DNA of 51,088 nt from Desulfobulbaceae bacterium (GTDB lineage Bacteria; Desulfobacterota; Desulfobulbia; Desulfobulbales; Desulfocapsaceae), in the NCBI GenBank assembly GCA_011390165.1, contig JAABSV010000030.1:1-51088 (forward strand), in the 5' to 3' direction. Position 1 is the first letter of the stretch; every line of letters starts with the position of its first letter. The notes below the pieces were generated by a model that saw nothing but the letters and a program-made list of their open reading frames with translations, ran no database searches and was not told where the DNA came from. Both the position numbers and the translations under genes were made by a program. Positions 16,811-24,688 of this stretch are shown here, piece by piece.

Positions 16811-17149
16811 ATGTCCCGGAAGGCCATGGAGAGAGTCGCACCGGCCGGCCGTCTTGCCAGCCGTCTTGCCGGCCGACCGAGCAGCCGGCTGCTGGTGCTG
16901 CTGGCCTTTTTTTTGCTGGCCACCCTTTTTGTCGTCCGGGAACAGGGGCGGTGCCGACAGGAGCAGGAGGGGCGGATCGGTATCGCCCGCAGCGTCGTGG
17001 CCAGCCTGGGTCTCTCCGATCTCGCCCTGGCCAGCGAGGCCCGTTATACCCGCCACCCTCTGGCCAGCGACCCCCTGGTGGTGGGCATGGACCATCCCGG
17101 GGCAGTTGACCGATTCCCCTCAACCCTTTTCTGGGCACCGCCCCGCTGA
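16811..17149 (+). CDS. Small single-pass membrane protein of unknown function
   Basis: A 112-residue product not recognised by family. A basic N-terminus is followed by one membrane helix (LLVLLAFFLLATLFVV, about residues 28-43), then a periplasmic part with alternating charged and small residues ending in RFPSTLFWAPPR. GGGAG at 16797-16801 fits the ATG at 16811 (nine-base gap). It sits between nosL (13 bases) and the permease (15 bases), so it is almost certainly expressed with them and may be a subunit or chaperone of the transporter. Confidence 0.65.
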   Translation: MSRKAMERVAPAGRLASRLAGRPSSRLLVLLAFFLLATLFVVREQGRCRQEQEGRIGIARSVVASLGLSDLALASEARYTRHPLASDPLVVGMDHPGAVDRFPSTLFWAPPR

Positions 17150-17164
17150 GCGCGGAGGTGAGCG

Positions 17165-18379
17165 ATGCAGCCGATGCACCCGATCCACTCTTTTGGCCGG
17201 ATCCAGAACATTCTCGACTATGCCCTCAGTGGTCTGCGGCGCAAGCTGCTCAAGAACGGTACCGTCTTTGCGGTTTTTGCCCTGGTGGTCTTCCTTTTCG
17301 CCTCCTTTCAGCTGACCAACCGGGCCCTTGGCGAACTTGCCGGCAGGATCCTCGCCGCCGCCCCGGATATCACCGTCCAGCAGCTCCAGGCCGGCCGGCA
17401 GGTTGGCATCGCCAGCGATTCCCGGCAGGTCCTGCAGGCTATCTTCGGGGTGCGGCGGGTGGATGAGCGGATCTGGGGCTATTACTTCGAACCGACCAGC
17501 GGCGCCAACTATACCGTGGTCGGCCTCGCTGCCTCCGCCATCCCGGCCTCCACGAGCAAGGAAAATTCCTGGCCGGGGCCGGAGGCGGCAGCCATCGCCG
17601 GCGGTGACGGCAGTTCCGGCCGGGTCCTCCTCAGTCCCGGGGTTCGGCGGCATATGGGCCTTGGCGAGCGGCAGTTCTTTTCCCTCTACCGCCCCGACCT
17701 GAGCCTGGTCACCTTCGAGGCGGTGGCCGATTTCCCGCCGGAGAGCGATCTGGTCACCGCCGACACCATCCTCATGTCCCTGGCCGATGCCCGGGATCTT
17801 TTTGCCATCCCGGCCGGTGAGGTCACCGATCTGCTGGTCACCGTCGGCAATCCGCGCGAGATCGATACCATTGCCGGCAAGATACGCGAGCTTTTGCCGG
17901 GGGTGCGGGTGGTCACCAGAAACCAGATCCTGAAGAGCTACGAGGTGGTCTTCGGCTGGCGGTCCGGGCTGGGCAATCTTTTGCTGCTCACTGCCCTCGT
18001 CACCTTTACCATCCTTGCCTGGGACAAGGCGACCGGGCTCTCCGCCGAGGACCTTCGCGAAATGGCCATCCTCAAGGTGCTTGGCTGGCAGACTGCCGAT
18101 CTCATCCTCCTCCGCCTCTTCGAATCGGTCCTGGTCGCCGGTGGCGCCTTCGCCGGCGGTTATCTCCTTGCCTGGTGCCATCTGCTTTATGCCGACGGCC
18201 TGCTCTTTCGCCCCATTTTCCTTGGCTGGTCGGTCCTCCGCCCCACCTTCCCCCTGGTCCCCTCGCTGGCCGGCACCGATCTCCTGGCGGTTCTGGCCAT
18301 CTCCGTTTTCCCCTACCTCTGTGCCACTGCCGTGCCGGCCTGGCGGGCGGCGGTGGTGCCGGCCGACTCGGTGCTCTGA
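17165..18379 (+). CDS. FtsX/MacB-type ABC transporter permease
   Basis: A 404-residue inner-membrane protein with the MacB/LolC topology: one membrane helix near the N-terminus (VFAVFALVVFLFASF, about 34-48), a large periplasmic domain (about 50-265) and three C-terminal helices near 270-290, 320-340 and 375-395. The cytoplasmic loop REMAILKVLGWQTADLILL matches the FtsX-family coupling segment that contacts the ATPase. The ATPase gene starts within its stop codon. Transporters of this class usually act mechanically on periplasmic substrates; the NosL and TlpA neighbours suggest a metalloprotein-related task, which is inference. Confidence 0.85.
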   Translation: MQPMHPIHSFGRIQNILDYALSGLRRKLLKNGTVFAVFALVVFLFASFQLTNRALGELAGRILAAAPDITVQQLQAGRQVGIASDSRQVLQAIFGVRRVDERIWGYYFEPTSGANYTVVGLAASAIPASTSKENSWPGPEAAAIAGGDGSSGRVLLSPGVRRHMGLGERQFFSLYRPDLSLVTFEAVADFPPESDLVTADTILMSLADARDLFAIPAGEVTDLLVTVGNPREIDTIAGKIRELLPGVRVVTRNQILKSYEVVFGWRSGLGNLLLLTALVTFTILAWDKATGLSAEDLREMAILKVLGWQTADLILLRLFESVLVAGGAFAGGYLLAWCHLLYADGLLFRPIFLGWSVLRPTFPLVPSLAGTDLLAVLAISVFPYLCATAVPAWRAAVVPADSVL

Positions 18380-19074
18380 TGGCACTGGTGGAACTGGCCG
18401 GGGTGGGCAAGAGCTACAACCGCGGCGCCGCCAATGAAGTGGTCGCTCTGCGCCGGATCGATCTGCAAGTGGCGGCCGGGGAGATGCTCTGTATTCAGGG
18501 GCCGAGCGGGTCGGGGAAGAGCACCCTGCTGGCGATCATCGCCTGCATCCTCCCGCCCAGCTGTGGCCGGGCGGTCCTCGCCGGCCATAAAATCGCCCGC
18601 CTTCCCGAACATTTCCGGACCCGCTACCGGCGGCAGTACGTCGGTTTTGTCTTCCAGAACTTCGCTCTCATAGACCATCTCAGCCTGCTCGAAAACATCA
18701 CCCTGCCCCTCCTTCCCCTCGGCCTGCCGCCACGGCGACGGGAAGAACTGGCCGAGCCCCTGCTCCACCGCTTTGCCCTCGACCATCGGCGCAGCTTTCC
18801 GGCCGGCCGGTTGAGCGGCGGCGAACTGCAGCGGGCGGCGATTGCCCGGGCCCTGATCAACGACCCGCCGCTGCTGGTGGCCGATGAACCCACCGCCCAT
18901 CTCGACAGCCGCCTGACCGGAACGGTTCTCGACCTCCTTGCCGGGTTGAAGCGGGAGGGAAAAACCCTGATTCTCAGTTCCCACGACCCGCTGGTCAGCG
19001 GCCATCCGGCCATCGACCGGGTCGTCACTGTCCGTGACGGGATGATTGTCAACATAGCTGCCGGCGGGGGGTGA
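18379..19074 (+). CDS. ABC transporter ATPase (LolD/MacB class)
   Basis: A 231-residue nucleotide-binding subunit for the preceding permease. It shows Walker A GPSGSGKSTLL, the Q-loop in FVFQNFALIDHLS, signature LSGGELQRAAIARAL, Walker B LLVADEPTAHLDS and the switch histidine in ILSSHD. It is cytosolic and of normal length. The ATG overlaps the permease stop (TGATG), ensuring paired synthesis. Confidence 0.93.
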   Translation: MALVELAGVGKSYNRGAANEVVALRRIDLQVAAGEMLCIQGPSGSGKSTLLAIIACILPPSCGRAVLAGHKIARLPEHFRTRYRRQYVGFVFQNFALIDHLSLLENITLPLLPLGLPPRRREELAEPLLHRFALDHRRSFPAGRLSGGELQRAAIARALINDPPLLVADEPTAHLDSRLTGTVLDLLAGLKREGKTLILSSHDPLVSGHPAIDRVVTVRDGMIVNIAAGGG

Positions 19075-19078
19075 GCGG

Positions 19079-20110
19079 GTGCTGCTCAACCCCTGGGCCA
19101 TTGTTTTGCTGGTCACCGCCGGCGGCTCCCTTTTTCTGGTCGGCGGCTCCCTGCGCACTGCCGTGCGGGTTCTCCGCCATTGGCAGCCCGGCAGCGACAG
19201 TGCCCGGCAGATTGATCTGGAGAACCAGACCTGGCTGGCGGCGCTGCTGGTGGAGTACGGCCTCATTCTGCAACTGGTCTCCCTCTTTCTTCTTCTCCTC
19301 GCCGCCGACAACTTTTCCCGGGTGCTGGTTGGGGCGATGTGCGCCACCGGTGCCTTCCTGGCCAACCCCTACGGCATCCCCGCCCTTTTCATGAAGATGG
19401 CCGGGCTCTTTTTCTCCGGCTACTGGCTGGTCGCCCACCGCCTTGATCTCAGTTCGGAACACCTGCCGCTCACCCGGGCAAAGTTTGTCGCCCTCCTCCT
19501 TCTTGCCCCGCTCGTGGCGGTGGATAGTGGCCTGACCGCAGCCTACCTGCTCAACCTTTCTCCGGAAATCATCACCTCCTGCTGCGGTGTGCTCTTTGCC
19601 CCCGGTGGTGCCGCTGATGGCTACAATCTGCTCGAACCGATGGCGGCGCCGCTGCTCCTCTCCCTCTTCTATGGCCTCGGCGGCCTGCTCTTTGCCGTGG
19701 GCCTCTTTCTCTTCCGTCGGCCGCCCCAGCCACCGGGGCGGGGGTCTCTTCTTGCCGATATCGCCTTTGCTTGTGGCCAACTGCTCTTTTTCTCTTTGTC
19801 GCTGGTGGTGATAACCGTGGTGATCTCCCCCTATGTCTACGCCATGCCCAACCACCGTTGTCCCTTTGACCTCCTCGCCGGCGAGTACGGCCATATCGGT
19901 TATCCACTCTATCTCTCTCTGCTGGCTACCTGCTTTGCCGGCAGCAGCGCTGCCGTGGCCGCCGTCTGCCGCCACCTCCCCGGCTTGGCCGGGCCGGCCT
20001 TCCGCTACCGTCGCGCCGCTCTGCGCTTCAGTCTGGTGATGTTGCCCCTTTTCCTGCTCATCGCCTCCTGGTCCCCCGCCTTCTACCTGCTTGCCGGTGG
20101 GGAACGGTAA
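19079..20110 (+). CDS. Polytopic inner-membrane protein of unknown function
   Basis: A 343-residue protein with about eight or nine hydrophobic segments and short loops; no family was recognised. Charged features are few: a RQIDLENQTW loop after the first helix and an HRCPFDLLAGEYGHIGYPLYL segment late in the protein. The GTG at 19079 follows the ATPase stop by four bases, and the gene ends the NosL-ABC cluster. It may be a second membrane component of the same machine. The assignment as a real gene is secure from length, coding pattern and operon position; the function is not. Confidence 0.75.
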   Translation: MLLNPWAIVLLVTAGGSLFLVGGSLRTAVRVLRHWQPGSDSARQIDLENQTWLAALLVEYGLILQLVSLFLLLLAADNFSRVLVGAMCATGAFLANPYGIPALFMKMAGLFFSGYWLVAHRLDLSSEHLPLTRAKFVALLLLAPLVAVDSGLTAAYLLNLSPEIITSCCGVLFAPGGAADGYNLLEPMAAPLLLSLFYGLGGLLFAVGLFLFRRPPQPPGRGSLLADIAFACGQLLFFSLSLVVITVVISPYVYAMPNHRCPFDLLAGEYGHIGYPLYLSLLATCFAGSSAAVAAVCRHLPGLAGPAFRYRRAALRFSLVMLPLFLLIASWSPAFYLLAGGER

Positions 20111-20184
20111 GACCGCTGTCTTTTTTGCCAGAGAGGGTATACAATGCTTTTGGCCACCGCCACCTTGATGGAGAGAGCGAGAAG

Positions 20185-20940
20185 ATGCGCAGCTTGACCG
20201 TTTCCTACGATGAACATTGCCGCCTGGAATTTGCTGCCCTGTACCAGCGTCTGGCCCCCTATTTTATCTCCCTGGACACCGCCTGCCCTTATGGGATGGG
20301 CTGTACGGCCACCTTCCACCAGGCAAGCTTTGCCCCTTTAAGTGAGCGGGCGCTGGAGCTTTTCCTCGCCGCCGGCTACCGCCGCAACGGCAACTGTCTC
20401 TACACCATGCGCTGCACCGACTGCGAGGCCTGTCTGCCCATTCGTCTGCTGCCGGCTGAGTTTGCCGCCAACCGCAACCAGCGACGAGCCGGCAAAAGAA
20501 ACGGTGATCTGGAGATATCCCTGCGGCCGCTGCAGGCCGGCTGGGAGCAGCTGGAACTCTGTGAGAGATTTCTCCGCAGCCGCTACCCCCAGGAAAATAA
20601 CCGGGCACTCAGCTATTATCGCGACTTCTTCATGAACTCTATTACTTCAACGGCGCAGCTCGAGTACCGCCTGGATGGTCGCCTCCTCGGCGCGGCGATC
20701 ATCGATATCGGTTTCAACTGGCTGAATGCCGTCTATTTTTTCTTTGCTCCGGAGGAGAAAAAACGCTCTCTGGGGACCTTCAACATCCTCCAGCTGGTCG
20801 ATCTCTGCCGGCAATGGGAGATAGCCAATCTCTATCTTGGCTACCTCATCCCGGAGGTCCCGGCGATGAGCTACAAGGCGGCCTTTCGCCCCCATCAGTT
20901 GCTGCTCGATGACCGCTGGTGCTGGCAGGTGGGGGAATAG
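20185..20940 (+). CDS. Arginyl/leucyl-tRNA:protein transferase (Ate1/Bpt family)
   Basis: Adds an amino acid from tRNA to the N-terminus of proteins, marking them for N-degron proteolysis. The 251-residue product shows the family N-domain cysteines CPYGMGCTATF and RRNGNCLYTMRCTDCEACLP, with the PIRLL segment, and a C-terminal GNAT-fold half with FFMNSI, LLGAAIIDI and YFFFAPEEKKRSLGTFNILQ. Bacterial members (Bpt) attach leucine to Asp/Glu termini; eukaryotic Ate1 attaches arginine. Which applies here cannot be told from sequence alone. ATG 20185, preceded by a GGAGAG site, is preferred to an upstream in-frame start. Confidence 0.88.
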   Translation: MRSLTVSYDEHCRLEFAALYQRLAPYFISLDTACPYGMGCTATFHQASFAPLSERALELFLAAGYRRNGNCLYTMRCTDCEACLPIRLLPAEFAANRNQRRAGKRNGDLEISLRPLQAGWEQLELCERFLRSRYPQENNRALSYYRDFFMNSITSTAQLEYRLDGRLLGAAIIDIGFNWLNAVYFFFAPEEKKRSLGTFNILQLVDLCRQWEIANLYLGYLIPEVPAMSYKAAFRPHQLLLDDRWCWQVGE

Positions 20941-20984
20941 GAGTGGCGTCTTCAGAGAACCGGCAAGACCGGCAAGAGGGGTGG

Positions 20985-22022
20985 ATGGCCAACACAGACC
21001 AGCGGTCGGCCAACTTTCCAGCCACCTTTATCAGGGAGAAGGGTGGCTCCCTGGTCTGTACCCTCTGTGCCCACGCCTGCCGGCTGCAGGGTGAGGGAGA
21101 GCGGGGGAGATGCGGGGTACGTGTAAGGCAGGGGGAACGGCTGGAGAGCCTGGTGTACGGTCGAGTGGTGGCCGGCAATGTCGACCCCATCGAAAAAAAA
21201 CCGCTCTTTCACTTTCTCCCCGGTTCCCTGAGCTACTCCATCGCCACCCCTGGCTGTAACTTTACCTGCCGCCACTGTCAGAACGCCGCCATCTCCCAGA
21301 TCGGCCCCGGCACCGACCCCAGCCTGGCAGGGGTGTACCGTAGCCCGGCGGAGGTGGTGGCCGCCGCCCGGGCCGCCGGCTGCCGGTCGATCAGCTACAC
21401 CTACGTCGAGCCGACGGTCTTTTTCGAGTTTGCCTACGATTGCGCGCTTGCCGCGACCGCCGCCGGGTTGCGCAATGTCTTTGTCTCCAACGGCTTCATG
21501 TCGCGCCTGGTAATTGACCGGCTGGCGCCGCTGCTGGCGGCGATCAATATCGATTTGAAATCCTTTCAGGACCGCTTCTACCGCCAGCTCTGCGGCGGCC
21601 GGCTGGCACCGGTGCTGGCGGCGATCCGCCGATTTCATGAACTCGGGGTCTGGGTCGAGGTGACTACCCTGATCATCCCCGGCTACAACGACAGCGAAGA
21701 GGAACTCACCGCCATCGCCGATTTCCTTGTCGAAATTGACCGGGGGCTGGTCTGGCATGTCAGCGGCTATTACCCGGCCCACCAACTGAACGCCCCGCCC
21801 ACCGGCCGGGCCATTCTGGCCCGGGCCAGGGAGATCGGCCTGGAGCGTGGGCTCCTCTTTGTCTATACCGGCAACCGGCCGGGCCTGATCGGCGAAGATA
21901 CCATCTGCCCAGAATGTCGCCGCCTGGTTGTGCGCCGCCAGGGTTTTCAGGTGCTGGCCAATCATCTCCGCCAGGGCCACTGCCCCGATTGCGGCGCTCG
22001 GCTGGCCGGTATCTGGGAGTAG
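20985..22022 (+). CDS. AmmeMemoRadiSam-type radical SAM enzyme
   Basis: A 345-residue radical SAM protein with the family's N-terminal cysteine motif CTLCAHACRLQGEGERGRCG, then KKPLFHFLPG, and the cluster motif CNFTCRHCQN. Further on are SYTYVEPTVFFEF, FVSNGF, NIDLKSF and TLIIPGYNDSEEEL. These match the AmrS group, related to pyruvate-formate-lyase activators, which usually occurs with Memo- and AMMECR1-like partners; neither is in this window. The C-terminal tail carries two more CxxC pairs (CPEC, CPDC), a likely zinc ribbon. The ATG at 20985 follows GAGGGGTGG; a GTG at 20943 is the alternative. The substrate is unknown. Confidence 0.88.
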   Translation: MANTDQRSANFPATFIREKGGSLVCTLCAHACRLQGEGERGRCGVRVRQGERLESLVYGRVVAGNVDPIEKKPLFHFLPGSLSYSIATPGCNFTCRHCQNAAISQIGPGTDPSLAGVYRSPAEVVAAARAAGCRSISYTYVEPTVFFEFAYDCALAATAAGLRNVFVSNGFMSRLVIDRLAPLLAAINIDLKSFQDRFYRQLCGGRLAPVLAAIRRFHELGVWVEVTTLIIPGYNDSEEELTAIADFLVEIDRGLVWHVSGYYPAHQLNAPPTGRAILARAREIGLERGLLFVYTGNRPGLIGEDTICPECRRLVVRRQGFQVLANHLRQGHCPDCGARLAGIWE

Positions 22023-22115
22023 TGAGAGCAGTATGAGGCGTCGCGGTGTGCGGCAAGGACCGGCCCTGTCCACGCCGGCTGCCGAGGTGGCTGGCGGCGA
22101 TATCGATGCGCGAAG

Positions 22116-23012
22116 TCAGCTCTCGGTTGGAGGAGCGGTCGGCTGGGGTCTCTGCGCCGGTTTTTCCCGGCCGGAAAAGAGGCGACGGCTGATCAGGGTG
22201 AGGAAGATGGCAAAGAGGGCCGCGGCCAGGCCGAGGAGGACGTTGAAAAAGGGTGGTGCCGCCAGGGCAATGCGGATCATCAGGGTTGACAGGGCGTAGC
22301 CGGAGTTTCGGAAGACCGCGTAGAAGGAGGGCTGGTAGCACTGGGCAATCAGCACCACCAGAATGTCGGAGAGGATGAGGACGGTGTAGAAGCTGGCCAG
22401 AAAATCGGTATGGGGAATACCCCGGATGGTGGCGATGGCGCTGTCTACCCCCATGAAAGTGAAGGCGGCCAGGAGGACGAGGGCCAGCCCCTTTTTGGCG
22501 GCGACAAAGCTGTAGAGATCGACGGGAGGGAGGCGGTCCTCGCTGCCACGGGGCTGGACCAGATAGTAGAAGCCAAGCAGGGCAAAGATCAGCAGGGCGC
22601 CGAAACCGTCGGAGAGAATGTGCAGGATCGCCTGCTCGTTGCCGGTGAAGGAGATCGGTTCGGGGAAATAGCTCAGCTCCTTGAAGGCGTTGCGCATCAG
22701 GATCAGGGCGAGAATCTCGAACTGCTTGCCCACCGAGCGACTAAACGAGCAGGGGATGGTGAAGACCAGGCTGATCACCTCGAGGATCAGCACCACGGTG
22801 AAGGCGGCCTGGACGGCAAAAAAATGGTTTTTTGGGATAATTGCCGAGATCGGGGCGGGGAGGAAGCCCATCCGGTTGCACTCAATGGCGACGATGCTGA
22901 AGAGGAAAAAGAGCACCAGGCCGATGGAGATCTTCCGGTGCATCTTCTCGTGTTCCCACAGATGGTGTAATGGGTCGAAAAGATAGGTTATCCTGTCATA
23001 AAGTGCGCTCAT
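22116..23012 (-). CDS. Polytopic membrane protein of unknown function
   Basis: A 298-residue inner-membrane protein with about seven hydrophobic helices; no family recognised. The N-terminus is cytosolic-looking and charged (YDRITYLFDPLHHLWEHEKMHRK in part), and helices begin around residues 24, 57, 120, 160 and 195. The C-terminus ends in a proline-rich tail. The ATG overlaps the stop of rarA (TAATG), so it is co-translated with it, though no functional link to recombination is known. It converges on the radical SAM gene, with 93 bases between them. Confidence 0.72.
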   Translation of the reverse strand: MSALYDRITYLFDPLHHLWEHEKMHRKISIGLVLFFLFSIVAIECNRMGFLPAPISAIIPKNHFFAVQAAFTVVLILEVISLVFTIPCSFSRSVGKQFEILALILMRNAFKELSYFPEPISFTGNEQAILHILSDGFGALLIFALLGFYYLVQPRGSEDRLPPVDLYSFVAAKKGLALVLLAAFTFMGVDSAIATIRGIPHTDFLASFYTVLILSDILVVLIAQCYQPSFYAVFRNSGYALSTLMIRIALAAPPFFNVLLGLAAALFAIFLTLISRRLFSGREKPAQRPQPTAPPTES

Positions 23013-24382
23013 TACGACCCATCGGCAGAGGCTGCCCGGGGCTGCTGCCGGCCGTTCTCTGCCACCCCCTCTTCCTGCAACTGCCGCTCTTTCAACCCTT
23101 GCCACCAGGCCAGTCTTTTGGCGATCTCCTTTTCAAAGCCGAAACGGGAGGGCTGGTAGTAGGTTTTTTCGGCCATCGCCTGGGGAAAGTATTTCTGGTA
23201 GCTGTAGTGGTTGTCGTAGTCGTGGGAGTAACGGTACTCCCTGCCGTAACCCAGCTGGCGCATCAGCTTTGTCGGGGCGTTCCGGACTGCCAGGGGCACC
23301 TCGAGATGGCCGGTCTTCCCGGCATCCTCCCGGGCCTGATCGTAGGCGACCTCCAGGGCATTGCTCTTTGGGGCGGTTGCCAGGTAAACGGTGAGTTGGC
23401 TGAGGGCGACCCCCGCCTCCGGCATGCCGAGAAAATGGACGGCATCGCGGACCGCCATCGCCTGGACAATCGCCTGGGGGTCGGCCAGGCCGACATCCTC
23501 GGAGGCGATCCGTACCAGTCGCCGGGTGATGTAGAGGGGGTCTTCACCACCGGCCAGCATCCGCGCCAGCCAGTAGAGGGCGGCCTGGGCGTCACTGCCG
23601 CGAATCGCCTTCTGAAACACCGAAATGGTGTTGTAGTGCTGCTCACCCCGCTTGTCGTAGGGGGCCACCTTGCCGGTGATAGCCCGGGCCACCAGAGCGG
23701 CGTCGACTCCCTTCGCCCCGCCGGCATAGTGGCAGACCAGTTCCAGATCGTTGAGGGCCTTGCGGGCATCGCCGCCGGCTTGCTCGGCCAGCAGTTCCAG
23801 GGCCTCTTCGGCCATCTCCGGCGGGGTGGGGAGGGTGTTGAGGGCGCGGCGGAGAATGGCCATGGTCTCCACCCGGCCGAGGGGCTTGAGGACAAAGACA
23901 TGGCATCGGGAGAGGAGGGCGGAAATCACCTCAAATGAGGGGTTTTCCGTGGTCGCGCCAATGAGGACAACCGCCCCCGATTCAACATAGGGGAGGAAGG
24001 CATCCTGCTGGGCCTTGTTGAAGCGATGGATCTCGTCGATGAAGACCAGGGTCTTTTCGCCGCTTGACTGGTGGCGGCCATTGGCCGCCACCATCAGCTC
24101 CCTGACCTCGCCGATCTTGCTGAGGACGGCGCTGAAGGCCTGGAAGGGGTGCCTGGTCCGAGCCGCTATACAGCTGGCAATGGTGGTTTTCCCTGAGCCG
24201 GGTGGGCCCCAGAGAATAAAGGAGGCGTAGTCGTCGCGGGCAACCATCCGGGGCAGAGGGGCGTCCGGGGCGAGGAGACTCTCCTGGCCGATGATCTGGT
24301 CGAATTCCTGTGGCCGCACCCTCTCGGCCAGAGGATTTCGATTGTCTTTGGCGGCAGTCGGGCTCGGCCGGGCTGCTGCCAT
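23012..24382 (-). CDS. rarA: Replication-associated recombination protein A (MgsA)
   Basis: An AAA+ ATPase related to the clamp loader that acts at stalled replication forks. The 456-residue protein has LAERVRPQEFDQIIGQ, Walker A LWGPPGSGKTTIA, Walker B VFIDEIHRFNKAQQD, sensor 1 ATTENPSFEV, and the C-terminal MgsA tetramerisation region with RRLVRIASEDVGLADP and the late YSHDYDNHY motif. The ATG at 24382, preceded by GGGAG, is preferred to upstream in-frame starts. It is divergent from the repeat-protein operon. Confidence 0.95.
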   Translation of the reverse strand: MAAARPSPTAAKDNRNPLAERVRPQEFDQIIGQESLLAPDAPLPRMVARDDYASFILWGPPGSGKTTIASCIAARTRHPFQAFSAVLSKIGEVRELMVAANGRHQSSGEKTLVFIDEIHRFNKAQQDAFLPYVESGAVVLIGATTENPSFEVISALLSRCHVFVLKPLGRVETMAILRRALNTLPTPPEMAEEALELLAEQAGGDARKALNDLELVCHYAGGAKGVDAALVARAITGKVAPYDKRGEQHYNTISVFQKAIRGSDAQAALYWLARMLAGGEDPLYITRRLVRIASEDVGLADPQAIVQAMAVRDAVHFLGMPEAGVALSQLTVYLATAPKSNALEVAYDQAREDAGKTGHLEVPLAVRNAPTKLMRQLGYGREYRYSHDYDNHYSYQKYFPQAMAEKTYYQPSRFGFEKEIAKRLAWWQGLKERQLQEEGVAENGRQQPRAASADGS

Positions 24383-24583
24383 GGTTTCTCCCATCAGTGG
24401 CCCTGCCGCAAGTTGGCTGAGTGCTGGTGGCAAGCTTTCCCCAGACCCATGCGATACCTTTTCAAAAGTATGTCTCCGATAAAAGGAAAAAAGTGTTGCC
24501 CAAAAAACGAGAAAAGTTCCTGAAGGACTGACAACGTAACGGATTTTCAGAAAATTTTGCAAGGACTTTTTTCTTGCTTTTTC

Positions 24584-24612
24584 TTGATACCGTTTTGTTT
24601 CTGCATTATACT
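24584..24612 (+). promoter_or_regulatory. Strong sigma-70 promoter of the repeat-protein operon
   Basis: TTGATA (24584-24589) and TATACT (24607-24612) with an ideal 17-base spacer in an AT-rich stretch, about 75 bases before the start codon of the giant repeat protein. The strongest promoter-like sequence seen in the window. Confidence 0.75.
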
Positions 24613-24636
24613 CAAAGTGAGCTTTCGAGTATACTC
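24607..24636. promoter_or_regulatory. Hairpin/operator overlapping the -10 box
   Basis: TATACTCAAAG and CTTTCGAGTATA form an eleven-base stem with one bulged C and a TGAG loop (24607-24633). The right arm also begins a ten-base palindrome GAGTATACTC (24627-24636). It covers the -10 box and the expected transcription start, so it could bind a repressor or fold in the leader RNA. Confidence 0.6.
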
Positions 24637-24688
24637 CTCTTTAAGGGTTGTTCTCTCGCAGCCCTGAATACAAAGTTGTGGTGACGCC

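Noticed and set aside
17120..18385. 421-codon minus-strand open frame
   Set aside because: Antisense shadow of the FtsX-type permease; no family features.
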